Part shown: in pieces, positions 1-6,000 of the stretch
Layout: every line of letters begins with the position of its first letter
How positions within the stretch are numbered: position 1 is the stretch's first letter
Made by a program: the position numbers and the translations under genes
Notes under the pieces: generated by a model
Seen by the model: only the letters and a program-made list of their open reading frames with translations
What the model was told of the DNA's origin: nothing
The model's database searches: none
Origin: Coemansia sp. RSA 1804
Taxonomy: Eukaryota > Kickxellomycota > Kickxellomycetes > Kickxellales > Kickxellaceae
DNA length: 13,587 bases
Assembly (NCBI GenBank): GCA_027578815.1
Contig: JANBTH010000622.1
Location: 1-13,587, forward strand
Direction: 5' to 3'

Positions 1-1
1 G

Positions 2-631
2 CTGCTGAGCAACAAGGATGGGTCGTTCCGCGGTCAAGCAAAGGCATGCCTGAGATCCACAAGTGCGCTGATCTCTGCGCTGGACAAGAATGGATTTCGA
101 CTAGAGAATCAGCACATTTCAATCCACATCTTCAAGAAGCACCACCAAAGTGCACGACAGGAGATATCGGTGGAAGTGAAAGGGTTTTCTCAAGAAACCG
201 GCAATAAGAGGATCGAGGAGATTGCGAAGAAGACGGGTGGGTTTATTCGTATCCGCAGGAACAGACAGGGAACTATTGCCTACGTTGTTATGAAATCCAT
301 GGATGATGCTGTGCGAGCAGCTTCTGCTCTAAATGGGTGCGAAATTGATGAGCATACCTTGGAGGCAGGTATATCATCGGCAGATCCAACAGCCGAAGGC
401 GCACAAGAGCATCGCAGGACAGTACCGAAGGCGCCTTCAACTAGCCTAGTTCCAAGGAAAGTGGCCACGCCATTACGCCGCCCTGCAAAGAAGCTAAAAA
501 TAGAAAAGCAAGATGACGCCGACACGTCAGGACTAACGATGGAACGAGGAGGTATATCCAACAAGTCGAGCAGCAAAAAATCCAATGATCAATTCCGCCA
601 AATGTATCTGAATCCTAACAGCAAAGTCTAG
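2..631 (+). CDS. PRP24: Prp24/SART3-like U4/U6 snRNP recycling factor, C-terminal part
   Basis: The frame is open from base 2 (no start in the window), so this is the last ~209 residues of a larger protein. The first ~48 residues look like the second half of an RRM: a beta strand around GSFRGQAKA, then a helix and the final strand ending ISIHIF. A further RRM-like unit follows, from about EISVEVKGFS (base 158) to about base 370. A basic, low-complexity linker then leads to SNDQFRQMYL (581-610), close to the C-terminal Lsm-interaction motif of Prp24 (SNDDFRKMFL in yeast, from memory). In that family the RRMs bind U6 RNA and help U4/U6 annealing, and the C-terminal motif binds the Lsm2-8 ring in the nucleus. 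RRM plus this terminal motif is specific to Prp24/SART3. The GTG at 170 is internal, not a start. The gene converges on the PSMG3-like gene. Confidence 0.85.
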   Translation: MLSNKDGSFRGQAKACLRSTSALISALDKNGFRLENQHISIHIFKKHHQSARQEISVEVKGFSQETGNKRIEEIAKKTGGFIRIRRNRQGTIAYVVMKSMDDAVRAASALNGCEIDEHTLEAGISSADPTAEGAQEHRRTVPKAPSTSLVPRKVATPLRRPAKKLKIEKQDDADTSGLTMERGGISNKSSSKKSNDQFRQMYLNPNSKV

Positions 632-634
632 TTG

Positions 635-640
635 AATAAA
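635..640 (+). terminator. Candidate poly(A) signal of the Prp24-like gene
   Basis: A canonical AATAAA begins four bases after the TAG stop (629-631). It fits a very short 3' UTR, needed because the convergent neighbour ends its coding region at 680. Motif match only. Confidence 0.45.
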
Positions 641-679
641 AACTTGTTATTCCATTCAAAAAATTACTAATGGCAATGT

Positions 680-1228
680 TTACCAAATACGACACTGGCC
701 AACGAGTTGCTCGATTGCATCAACTGTTCCTTTATAGGCATTTATATTGCATATACTGTCGTTTCCTGATGCGTCATCGGACGCCGGCAGTCTATATTCA
801 CGAGGGAGCTTCAGTCCAATGCCAAGTACAATAGGCCGTGAATCGTCCGGGTTCTGCTTGGACTTGCTCTGCGCAATATGAATTGCAATGATTTGGTATA
901 ATGACGAAGCGCTGGAGACCGAGCCAGGGTTTCCCAGAAGGAATTTGATTTCAACGGGGATATCATCGCTGCCTGAGAGCTGATCGGCCATTGACTCGGC
1001 GTCGTCAAATGAACGGCACAAGTCTCCCTCATGGCCACTGTTAGAAAGCGATGCAGTCACGGCATGTAGTATGCTGCCAACGGAAGGGAGCTGAGATACA
1101 AGAACAATGACGCAGTTCGAGAACCCAAGTACGGCTACATCAGTGTGCAATCCGTCAATAACACCAGCAGCAACCTTTGCTGCAACAGGAAAAGAAAGAT
1201 GAGCAGACTTTATATTATTCAGATCCAT
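680..1228 (-). CDS. PSMG3: Proteasome assembly chaperone 3 (PSMG3/PAC3-like)
   Basis: A 182-residue protein, longer than human PSMG3 (about 122). The family core is visible: an N-terminal strand region (DVAVLGFSNCVIVLVSQ, residues 30-46) and VGSILHAV, matching the human 'GKMGTLV' region. Then come KFLLGN (95-100), matching 'KVLLGQ', the strand QIIAIHIAQ, RPIVLGIGLK (131-140), matching 'RAVLLAVAVKD', and a C-terminal helix ending in AIEQLVGQCRIW, close to human 'ALREVIRVCQVW'. PAC3-type proteins pair with PAC4 and help assemble the alpha ring of the 20S proteasome in the cytosol. The extra length sits in two hydrophilic insertions (about 62-94 and 145-167). The start is the ATG at 1228, with no better upstream choice. 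It shares a divergent promoter with the 1544-3205 gene. Remote similarity recognised by eye; identification fairly firm because order, spacing and both ends agree. Confidence 0.8.
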   Translation of the reverse strand: MDLNNIKSAHLSFPVAAKVAAGVIDGLHTDVAVLGFSNCVIVLVSQLPSVGSILHAVTASLSNSGHEGDLCRSFDDAESMADQLSGSDDIPVEIKFLLGNPGSVSSASSLYQIIAIHIAQSKSKQNPDDSRPIVLGIGLKLPREYRLPASDDASGNDSICNINAYKGTVDAIEQLVGQCRIW

Positions 1229-1543
1229 CGTAAAGTAAACAAAGAAAACGGCGAAAAGCTGAGGAAGGCCCTGCTTGTTCTAATCTTCAGCGAGTTGAGC
1301 GGGCGCCAAAAGTGTTGATCTTTTCTTTGGAGGACTATGGTTTTTTGTTTTTTTTTGTGGTGGTTGATTGGCGGCACTGTTTAGAATTTCCAGACTGCGG
1401 ATAAAAACGCGAGGAAAGGAGAGGGCATTCTGCTATGCTTTTCTTTGCTTTCCCATTTGCAGCTTTAGAATATTTACCTTATATCTCTAGCATTGGGGTC
1501 TGGAGTATCTTCATATTGCTCTCTTTCTAGCTAAACAAATGAA
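1229..1543. promoter_or_regulatory. Divergent promoter between PSMG3-like gene and the 1544-3205 gene
   Basis: This 315-base gene-free stretch must serve both divergent genes. It holds an E2F-type site (1303-1311), a T-rich tract with T6 and T9 runs (1341-1356, a likely nucleosome-poor element) and an AAAACGCG segment (1404-1411) containing the ACGCG core of fungal G1/S (MCB-type) sites. No clear TATAAA was seen. A pyrimidine-rich stretch ending TTTCTAG (to 1530) lies just before the 1544 start and could also be the 3' end of a leader intron. Confidence 0.6.
1303..1311 (-). promoter_or_regulatory. E2F-type site TTTTGGCGC
   Basis: The plus strand reads GCGCCAAAA, so the minus strand is TTTTGGCGC, a full match to the E2F/DP consensus (TTTSSCGC with an extra T). 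It is 75 bases upstream of the PSMG3 start and 233 upstream of the 1544 start. E2F was replaced by SBF/MBF in yeasts and their relatives but is retained in several early-diverging fungi. Function is inferred from the motif alone. Confidence 0.4.
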
Positions 1544-1571
1544 ATGTCTTGCGATTCGTCGTACAGTATAA
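1539..1571 (+). CDS. Short upstream ORF overlapping the 1544 start
   Basis: An ATG at 1539 opens a 10-codon frame (MKCLAIRRTV) that ends at TAA 1569-1571, overlapping the main start at 1544 in a different frame. Its ATG has A at -3, so some ribosomes could begin there and miss the main start. It exists only if transcription starts upstream of 1539. Likely regulatory, if used, not a functional peptide. Confidence 0.3.
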   Translation: MKCLAIRRTV

Positions 1572-3205
1572 AGACCGACACTGGCCAAGTCGTATTAAAG
1601 ATTGAGCAGCATAAGACAAGCGCCGGTGTGGTTAGTGGCAATGCAGAAAGCAATCCCTCGCTATCAGAAACACAGCTGGTTCAAACTAGTTCTATCCGCA
1701 AGGAGATGCAGCGGCATCCATGGGCTGAAATACTCCAGCAATCGTCTTCCTCAACGCACCCGACACATAAACCGGCTCAGGAGGACAGTCTTGAAAGTGA
1801 ATGTAACGGCAGCAAACATTCAGTGTCTCAATGTACAACAGCGGATACATTCACCGAACCTACAACCACGATGGAAAACGCGTACAGTGTACCTGCTGAC
1901 ACGCTGATGGTAGACAGCATAGTGGATGAAATAACCACACAGGGGTTGTTTGACGGGCTGGAGGAGCTTTATGATTTTACCGATACACGACCCGAAAGGT
2001 GCACAGCGCATGTAGAATACTCGTCATATTCTGCTGATTGTAGATGTGAGTCAGGTTCAGACACCCCTGGATCCACAGCTGTATCGAAGGAGGATGGTGC
2101 GAGTATTCCAGGAGGATCCACTCGGCAGCACAACGACTCTGCAAGCCTACAGTCTCATGACAAAGGCGGTGGTCAATTGAATGTGGAGTTTGGGGTTTCC
2201 TTGGGTAAGGATCCTACTCTGAGCGACAGAATCGGGGCGTTGGAGAAGGAGGGCCTTGCCGATATGGGTGAGGATATTGCGAACGAGATACTAGGCGTAT
2301 TTGGAGGATTCTCTGCTCCGAGTCTAAGTGGTAATACCGCGTCCAAAGCAAAGCCAGCCGATTTGCATTTAGCAGCAAGCGCCGCTTGTAGCGGTCCTAG
2401 TAAAAGCAATACCAGTGAAATGCCAGCCGGCAAGGTTGAGGACAGCGAAGGAGGGATCCAAAAAAATGAAGGCGGTAAGGTTGAAGAGTTGGCGGACATG
2501 AGCGACACCGAGGCGCACAAAATACTCGGCAAGATGGGAGGGTTTGCGAAGCCTAGGGCGACTGCCAAGGCCAGCGGTAGCGCTGTATCCAAGTCCCAGT
2601 CTTTTGAGAGTGGGCTGAACAAGGAATCACATCAACAGCAATTTTCATCGTCTGTGTATGCACCTATTACATCTGATATCGCTGAGCTCATACCCGTTGA
2701 CATTGAAGAACCAGCTACACAGAAGAAGCTGATTTCATTTCCGTCAAAAAAGGATGTTTTATCGGCGAGAAGAGCCTTGCGGACCGATGGTGGCAAGGCA
2801 GCAACAGTTGCATTTAATTCGCCAAATAGAATTGTCGGACCTGGTCAGACAGTCCAAGAGGGACCAAAGTCCCAGTACCAGCTTAACTTCAAATCGCCTG
2901 GCTTGAAAAGGCATGCAGCCCAATCACAATTTAACTCGCCCTCAAAGCGTCTTTTGGCACGGAAAGAAGCATCCGGCAGTAGTAATGGCGACAACAAAGG
3001 CAACGGCATGCTTCGAAAGTCACCAGCCAGTATGTTCCAGCCTTGCAAGCCATTTCGGGCTCCGGCCAGAGTTTCTAGTCCTGCATTGACGAGCTTGCAT
3101 CAAAGTCTGTCTAAACCGCTGCCTGTTAGCAGAAAAGTGGCAGACAAGAAGTCTGTTGTGTCCACGTTAAATTGCTCTCTTAAAACTGATTCAGATGATC
3201 CTTGA
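1544..3205 (+). CDS. Unrecognised Ser-rich protein with duplicated LADM-ILG-GGF motif and F-x-S-P array
   Basis: A 553-residue, hydrophilic, mostly disordered protein that I cannot assign. A ~22-residue motif occurs twice (about 238-259 and 316-337). Both copies share LADM, then Ala, then ILG, then GGF and a Pro, with about 12 of 22 positions identical. Further on are three F-[NK]-S-P motifs (FNSPNR 424, FKSPGLKR 449, FNSPSKRL 463) and MFQPCKPFRAPARV (497-510), in a basic tail. No membrane segment, signal peptide or catalytic domain is visible. Repeated GF/FxxA-like modules with Phe-Pro motifs loosely recall N-terminal regions of BRCA2-type RAD51 binders, and the promoter has G1/S-type sites. 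However, the BRC core Phe-x-x-Ala is not intact (Pro replaces Ala) and no OB-fold region follows, so this is speculation. The ATG at 1544 is the first in frame; coding continuity supports a real gene. The C-terminus could extend through a spliced exon (see 3312-3410). Confidence 0.65.
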   Translation: MSCDSSYSIKTDTGQVVLKIEQHKTSAGVVSGNAESNPSLSETQLVQTSSIRKEMQRHPWAEILQQSSSSTHPTHKPAQEDSLESECNGSKHSVSQCTTADTFTEPTTTMENAYSVPADTLMVDSIVDEITTQGLFDGLEELYDFTDTRPERCTAHVEYSSYSADCRCESGSDTPGSTAVSKEDGASIPGGSTRQHNDSASLQSHDKGGGQLNVEFGVSLGKDPTLSDRIGALEKEGLADMGEDIANEILGVFGGFSAPSLSGNTASKAKPADLHLAASAACSGPSKSNTSEMPAGKVEDSEGGIQKNEGGKVEELADMSDTEAHKILGKMGGFAKPRATAKASGSAVSKSQSFESGLNKESHQQQFSSSVYAPITSDIAELIPVDIEEPATQKKLISFPSKKDVLSARRALRTDGGKAATVAFNSPNRIVGPGQTVQEGPKSQYQLNFKSPGLKRHAAQSQFNSPSKRLLARKEASGSSNGDNKGNGMLRKSPASMFQPCKPFRAPARVSSPALTSLHQSLSKPLPVSRKVADKKSVVSTLNCSLKTDSDDP

Positions 3206-3311
3206 CAGACTATTGCCGGAGGAGACCAGAGACTGTTTCTTTTTTTAAAAGATGTGAGAATATATCAATACAATCTGCTATGAAAACTACAATATCAAAC
3301 TAGTCAGGGGC

Positions 3312-3410
3312 ATGCTATTCAACTGGCAAAGCCCAATTCCCACTGTGCCAGTGCAAAGGTTGGCGCTGGAGGATGCTGTTCATTTACTCAAGGAAAGAGC
3401 TCTTTACTGA
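3312..3410 (+). CDS. Possible small ORF or terminal exon
   Basis: An ATG frame of 32 codons begins MLFNWQSPIPTVPV and ends with a helix-like LEDAVHLLKERALY before TGA. The frame stays open upstream to about 3260. GTGAGA at about 3256 resembles a splice donor, and CTAG/TCAG at about 3300-3307 resembles an acceptor. It could therefore be the last exon of the 1544-3205 gene, a tiny separate gene, or chance. The balanced amino-acid content is unlike the surrounding AT-rich DNA, which is why it is listed. Confidence 0.25.
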   Translation: MLFNWQSPIPTVPVQRLALEDAVHLLKERALY

Positions 3411-3434
3411 TATTAGTTTATAGCATTCAGCTTC

Positions 3435-3440
3435 TTTATT
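3435..3440 (-). terminator. Candidate poly(A) signal of DAD1/OST2
   Basis: TTTATT on the plus strand is AATAAA on the minus strand, 67 bases beyond the DAD1 stop codon. Motif match only. Confidence 0.45.
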
Positions 3441-3506
3441 ATTTAGCATTTTAAAATTTTTACTACTCAGTACATGTTTCTACACAGCACACTTGTTCTA
3501 GTAGAG

Positions 3507-3845
3507 CTAGCCAAGGAAGTTTGCAACAATGAAGTGGAGAATGATGTGACAGAGCACAAACTCGGCGAAAGCCCCTTCTGAAGAACCTGAAAACTGGGAT
3601 GCATTTTTTGGGTTTGTTTTGATGCGCAGGTTGGCAGCAAACACAAAGCATGCAACAGCAGAACCAAACCCGGCAAGGAAAGCATTATACGGAAAGTTGC
3701 TCACAAGAGCGCAATACGCGAATTGCACTATGCCGACTAAAACGCAGAACACCATGTATGTGTCTATAATCTTAAGCCGCTGTGGGGTCTTTTCGGTGTA
3801 GCTGCGAGCGAGCTTGCGAGTAACATTGACCACATCAACAGACAT
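3507..3845 (-). CDS. OST2: DAD1/Ost2 subunit of oligosaccharyltransferase
   Basis: A 112-residue membrane protein, the same size as human DAD1 (113). The family signature is clear: TPQRLK at 20-25 followed by IIDTY, the first membrane segment (about 27-47) with QFAYCALV, then NFPYNAFLAGF (50-60), a second segment to about 72, LRIKTNP (73-79), and a final segment ending ILHFIVANFLG. Human DAD1 has the matching TPQRLKLLDAY, QFGYCLLV, FPFNSFLSGF and LRIQINPQN. It acts in the ER membrane as a small subunit of the complex that transfers the lipid-linked glycan to Asn of nascent proteins. I chose the ATG at 3845; a GTG 21 bases upstream in frame is not a plausible nuclear start and would add a non-conserved stretch. 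It is divergent from the Whi2-like gene and convergent with the 1544 gene. Confidence 0.95.
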   Translation of the reverse strand: MSVDVVNVTRKLARSYTEKTPQRLKIIDTYMVFCVLVGIVQFAYCALVSNFPYNAFLAGFGSAVACFVFAANLRIKTNPKNASQFSGSSEGAFAEFVLCHIILHFIVANFLG

Positions 3846-3944
3846 TTTCCAGGCGCAGAAATCCACAATTTAGAAAAATAAAAGGAGAAAGAGATGGGCA
3901 GCCTCGTCTTGCTGAATGCAACAAAGAGCCTTTTCGCTTTATTA

Positions 3945-3962
3945 TTTATATTTATATTTATA
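3945..3962. repeat. (TTTATA)3 microsatellite
   Basis: Three exact TTTATA units within a longer TTTA-rich run (about 3938-3968). It may act as an AT-rich, TATA-like promoter element. Confidence 0.6.
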
Positions 3963-4070
3963 TTTTATGGCAGAAACCCAAGCGAAAGAAACAAAGAACC
4001 GGCTCATACGAAAATACAGGCTCATGCAGAGTACAAAAATGCTGAAAACAATAAACAAAAAAAGACATCA

Positions 4071-4117
4071 CATCCCCTTATTTTTGTTTTGCTCCAGCAA
4101 TAAAGCAGCAGGGGATG
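4071..4117. promoter_or_regulatory. Inverted pair of STRE-like elements
   Basis: CATCCCCT at 4071-4078 and its exact reverse complement AGGGGATG at 4110-4117 are separated by 31 bases. Each contains the 5-base stress response element CCCCT/AGGGG, bound in yeasts by Msn2/4-type zinc fingers. A third CCCCT lies at 4146-4150. The elements sit 146-222 bases before the start of the Whi2-like gene, whose yeast relative acts in the general stress response. Motif-based inference. Confidence 0.35.
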
Positions 4118-4295
4118 AAGAAGATTGGCAAAAATCATTTTCACTCCCCTCCTTTTCCACTCCACCTAGTTTTTCTCTGCCACACAAGCCTTCTTTTCTC
4201 CCTCTTCTCCAACCCGGCCAACACGTATAGAATATACACAAGCACATTCAGCTCATACTTGCCCTTTTCTGATACCCACCTGCTCCGAGTTTAAT

Positions 4296-5780
4296 ATGGC
4301 GGAATCTATCATTACCTCTGTGACCCAGCAGACGGCATTTCCCCGGCCCCATGGAGACTCGGTTAGCGATTTCCTTCCTTCACAAGTGACATTGAATGTC
4401 CGCGGGAGGCACTTTGTCATTGACCGCGAGACACTCAACCATCTTCCCGATTCGCTGCTCAACACCATGTTCCCTAATGGCATGCTCCATATTGGCAGGA
4501 GCGGATACAGCGGCTATGGGTACGGCGCTGGCGACTATCCCTACTACCGTAGCGATTCTGACGAAGAGAACGGACCAACATGGGTTGACTTTGATCCCGA
4601 CATGCTGGAATACGTTCTTCGGACATATGGCGATACTCTTGAGTGCGACCTACTGGCTTCAGGGAAGGCTTCACGGCAAAATAGCGGTGACGCCCCTCAC
4701 CTTCCAGAAAGTTCATTGGGCGGACAGGATTCTGGCGCCAAGAGTGACGAAGACGGCGAGTCCAGGCCTAGCGACAACAGCGAAGATGCCGGCAGCCAGG
4801 ATGCTGCATCTAAACAGAATGCGGGTAGCCCGAGCGGCGACGATGGTGCGCTGGTGGGTTCTGCAAATTCAGCTGATGGTGCTGAGGAGGCGCCTGAGTG
4901 GCTTAACTACGCTAGCGACGGCAAGGCCAACATTGTGGTTGGTGGCAACACAAGTGGCAAGGCTCTGGCGACCGCTTCAGCCAGCGCTACCGCCCATGCC
5001 ACCTCTGCAAACGGCGAATCCAAGAACGATAGCTTGACGTTTACTGATGCTGGCTCACACGTAAACAACAGCAGCAGCGGTGCTACCCAGAGCACATCAT
5101 CTTCAGCTGTGCTGAACTACATGCGCTTTGTTGCCGACTCTACGTCGAATGCAAATAGCAAACCGCAGGCCAAACCAGAGCCACAGCCGCCCATCAACAC
5201 CGGCGTGGTGTACTACGACCGAAACCCCCTTGTTGTTTTGCGCGAAGAGCTTGACTATTTTGTTGTACCTTCTTCCGGAAGAACAAAGGGCGACATCAGC
5301 GATGTTCTGGGATTTACGCTTGACATGGCAAAGACTCGCTGTGGCGAACTGCTTGTTGAGGACGACAGCGTCTTTGAACCGCTTGAAAGAACAATGCAAC
5401 GCAACCTGGAAAAGTGGAGGAACAAGGTGAACACTGAGGGCGCCTCTGATGAAGCACAGGCGCTCCAGTCTGCAAGCGTTATTGAGCAGCAGCTCATTGA
5501 CATGCTTTGCCTTGCGGGCTTTCCTCGCGAAGCAAGATGGGGCTGCCGCCGCACCGAGCCCTCAAGAACGTCTGTGACCAGCCTGCTTACCGTGCCTCTT
5601 GACGAATCGGCAGATCAGTCACGTATGATTGCAGCCCAAAAGCTTTTGCTTTTTTACAAGAAGCCAGCAAGGAAATGCTGGTGGGAGGGCGAGGATGTCA
5701 ATGCTGGCGATAATGAGCATAAAATCGACCTAAAGTTGTGGTGCAGAAGAACTTGGACGTTAGAGCTGGTTCTTATCTAG
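4296..5780 (+). CDS. WHI2: Whi2-like BTB (KCTD-type) stress/nutrient regulator
   Basis: A 494-residue protein. It begins with a T1/KCTD-type BTB fold: VTLNVRGRHFVIDRETLNHLP (31-51), SLLNTMFPNG (53-62), and a strand region with VDFDPDMLEYVLRTYG (97-112). An Asp/Ser/Ala-rich low-complexity insert (about 120-300) follows, then the BTB end VYYDRNPLVVLREELDYFVVP (305-325). The C-terminal domain has IEQQLIDMLCLAGF (396-409), EPSRTSV (421-427), QKLLLFYKKPARKCWWEG (448-465) and a terminal LKLWCRRTWTLELVLI. That C-terminal set, from memory, is the hallmark of fungal Whi2-type phosphatase activators; yeast Whi2 (486 residues) works with Psr1/Psr2 in stress response and restraint of TORC1 when amino acids are low. 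No membrane segment is present, so it is not a potassium channel. The ATG at 4296 opens just before the BTB. Divergent from OST2. Confidence 0.8.
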   Translation: MAESIITSVTQQTAFPRPHGDSVSDFLPSQVTLNVRGRHFVIDRETLNHLPDSLLNTMFPNGMLHIGRSGYSGYGYGAGDYPYYRSDSDEENGPTWVDFDPDMLEYVLRTYGDTLECDLLASGKASRQNSGDAPHLPESSLGGQDSGAKSDEDGESRPSDNSEDAGSQDAASKQNAGSPSGDDGALVGSANSADGAEEAPEWLNYASDGKANIVVGGNTSGKALATASASATAHATSANGESKNDSLTFTDAGSHVNNSSSGATQSTSSSAVLNYMRFVADSTSNANSKPQAKPEPQPPINTGVVYYDRNPLVVLREELDYFVVPSSGRTKGDISDVLGFTLDMAKTRCGELLVEDDSVFEPLERTMQRNLEKWRNKVNTEGASDEAQALQSASVIEQQLIDMLCLAGFPREARWGCRRTEPSRTSVTSLLTVPLDESADQSRMIAAQKLLLFYKKPARKCWWEGEDVNAGDNEHKIDLKLWCRRTWTLELVLI

Positions 5781-6000
5781 ACAACTAGACACTGCATGTC
5801 CATCATTACCACTTTCCACACTTTTGGTCTTTTGCCTTTCGTCTTATCCAGCCATACCAACCTTAATTCTTTCAAGTTTTGTTAGCAAAAGCACTTCTAG
5901 TCATAATGCTCTAATAAAAAACGGGTCAACAGATGATCTAGTATCTCCCCTAAAATGGACTGAATGCCAGCGTCATCCACTTATAACCGAGGTGAACTTA
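5781..6000. other. Short convergent intergenic region
   Basis: 220 bases between the stops of the Whi2-like and GCD6 genes. It includes AATAAA at 5913-5918 as a candidate poly(A) signal for the Whi2-like transcript. No further gene is seen. Confidence 0.5.
5913..5918 (+). terminator. Candidate poly(A) signal of the Whi2-like gene
   Basis: AATAAA 132 bases after the stop codon, followed by A-rich sequence. Motif match only. Confidence 0.4.

Larger units (their letters stand above)
3206..3506. other. Gene-free convergent interval with a possible small exon
   Basis: This is the 3' flank of the 1544 gene and the DAD1 gene. It contains a short plus-strand frame at 3312-3410 that reads like protein, and TTTATT at 3435-3440, which is AATAAA for the minus-strand DAD1 transcript. 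The remainder is AT-rich. I saw no RNA gene here. Confidence 0.5.
3846..4295. promoter_or_regulatory. Divergent promoter of OST2 and the Whi2-like gene
   Basis: A 450-base gene-free stretch. It has a TTTATA tandem repeat (3945-3962), an inverted pair CATCCCCT/AGGGGATG (4071-4078 and 4110-4117), another CCCCT at 4146-4150, and a pyrimidine-rich tract (about 4138-4212) typical of fungal core promoters just before the Whi2-like start. Short ORFs here have low-complexity, AT-driven translations and are not taken as genes. Confidence 0.6.

Noticed and set aside
1544..3205. Firm BRCA2 assignment
   Set aside because: No intact BRC core (Phe-x-x-Ala-x-Gly-Lys), no helical/OB-fold region downstream; kept only as a hypothesis.
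3846..3866. GTG-start extension of DAD1/OST2
   Set aside because: Non-ATG start; the ATG at 3845 gives 112 residues, matching the family length.
4296..4660. Potassium channel T1 domain in the Whi2-like protein
   Set aside because: The BTB resembles T1/KCTD, but no membrane segments follow and the C-terminal domain is of the Whi2 type.
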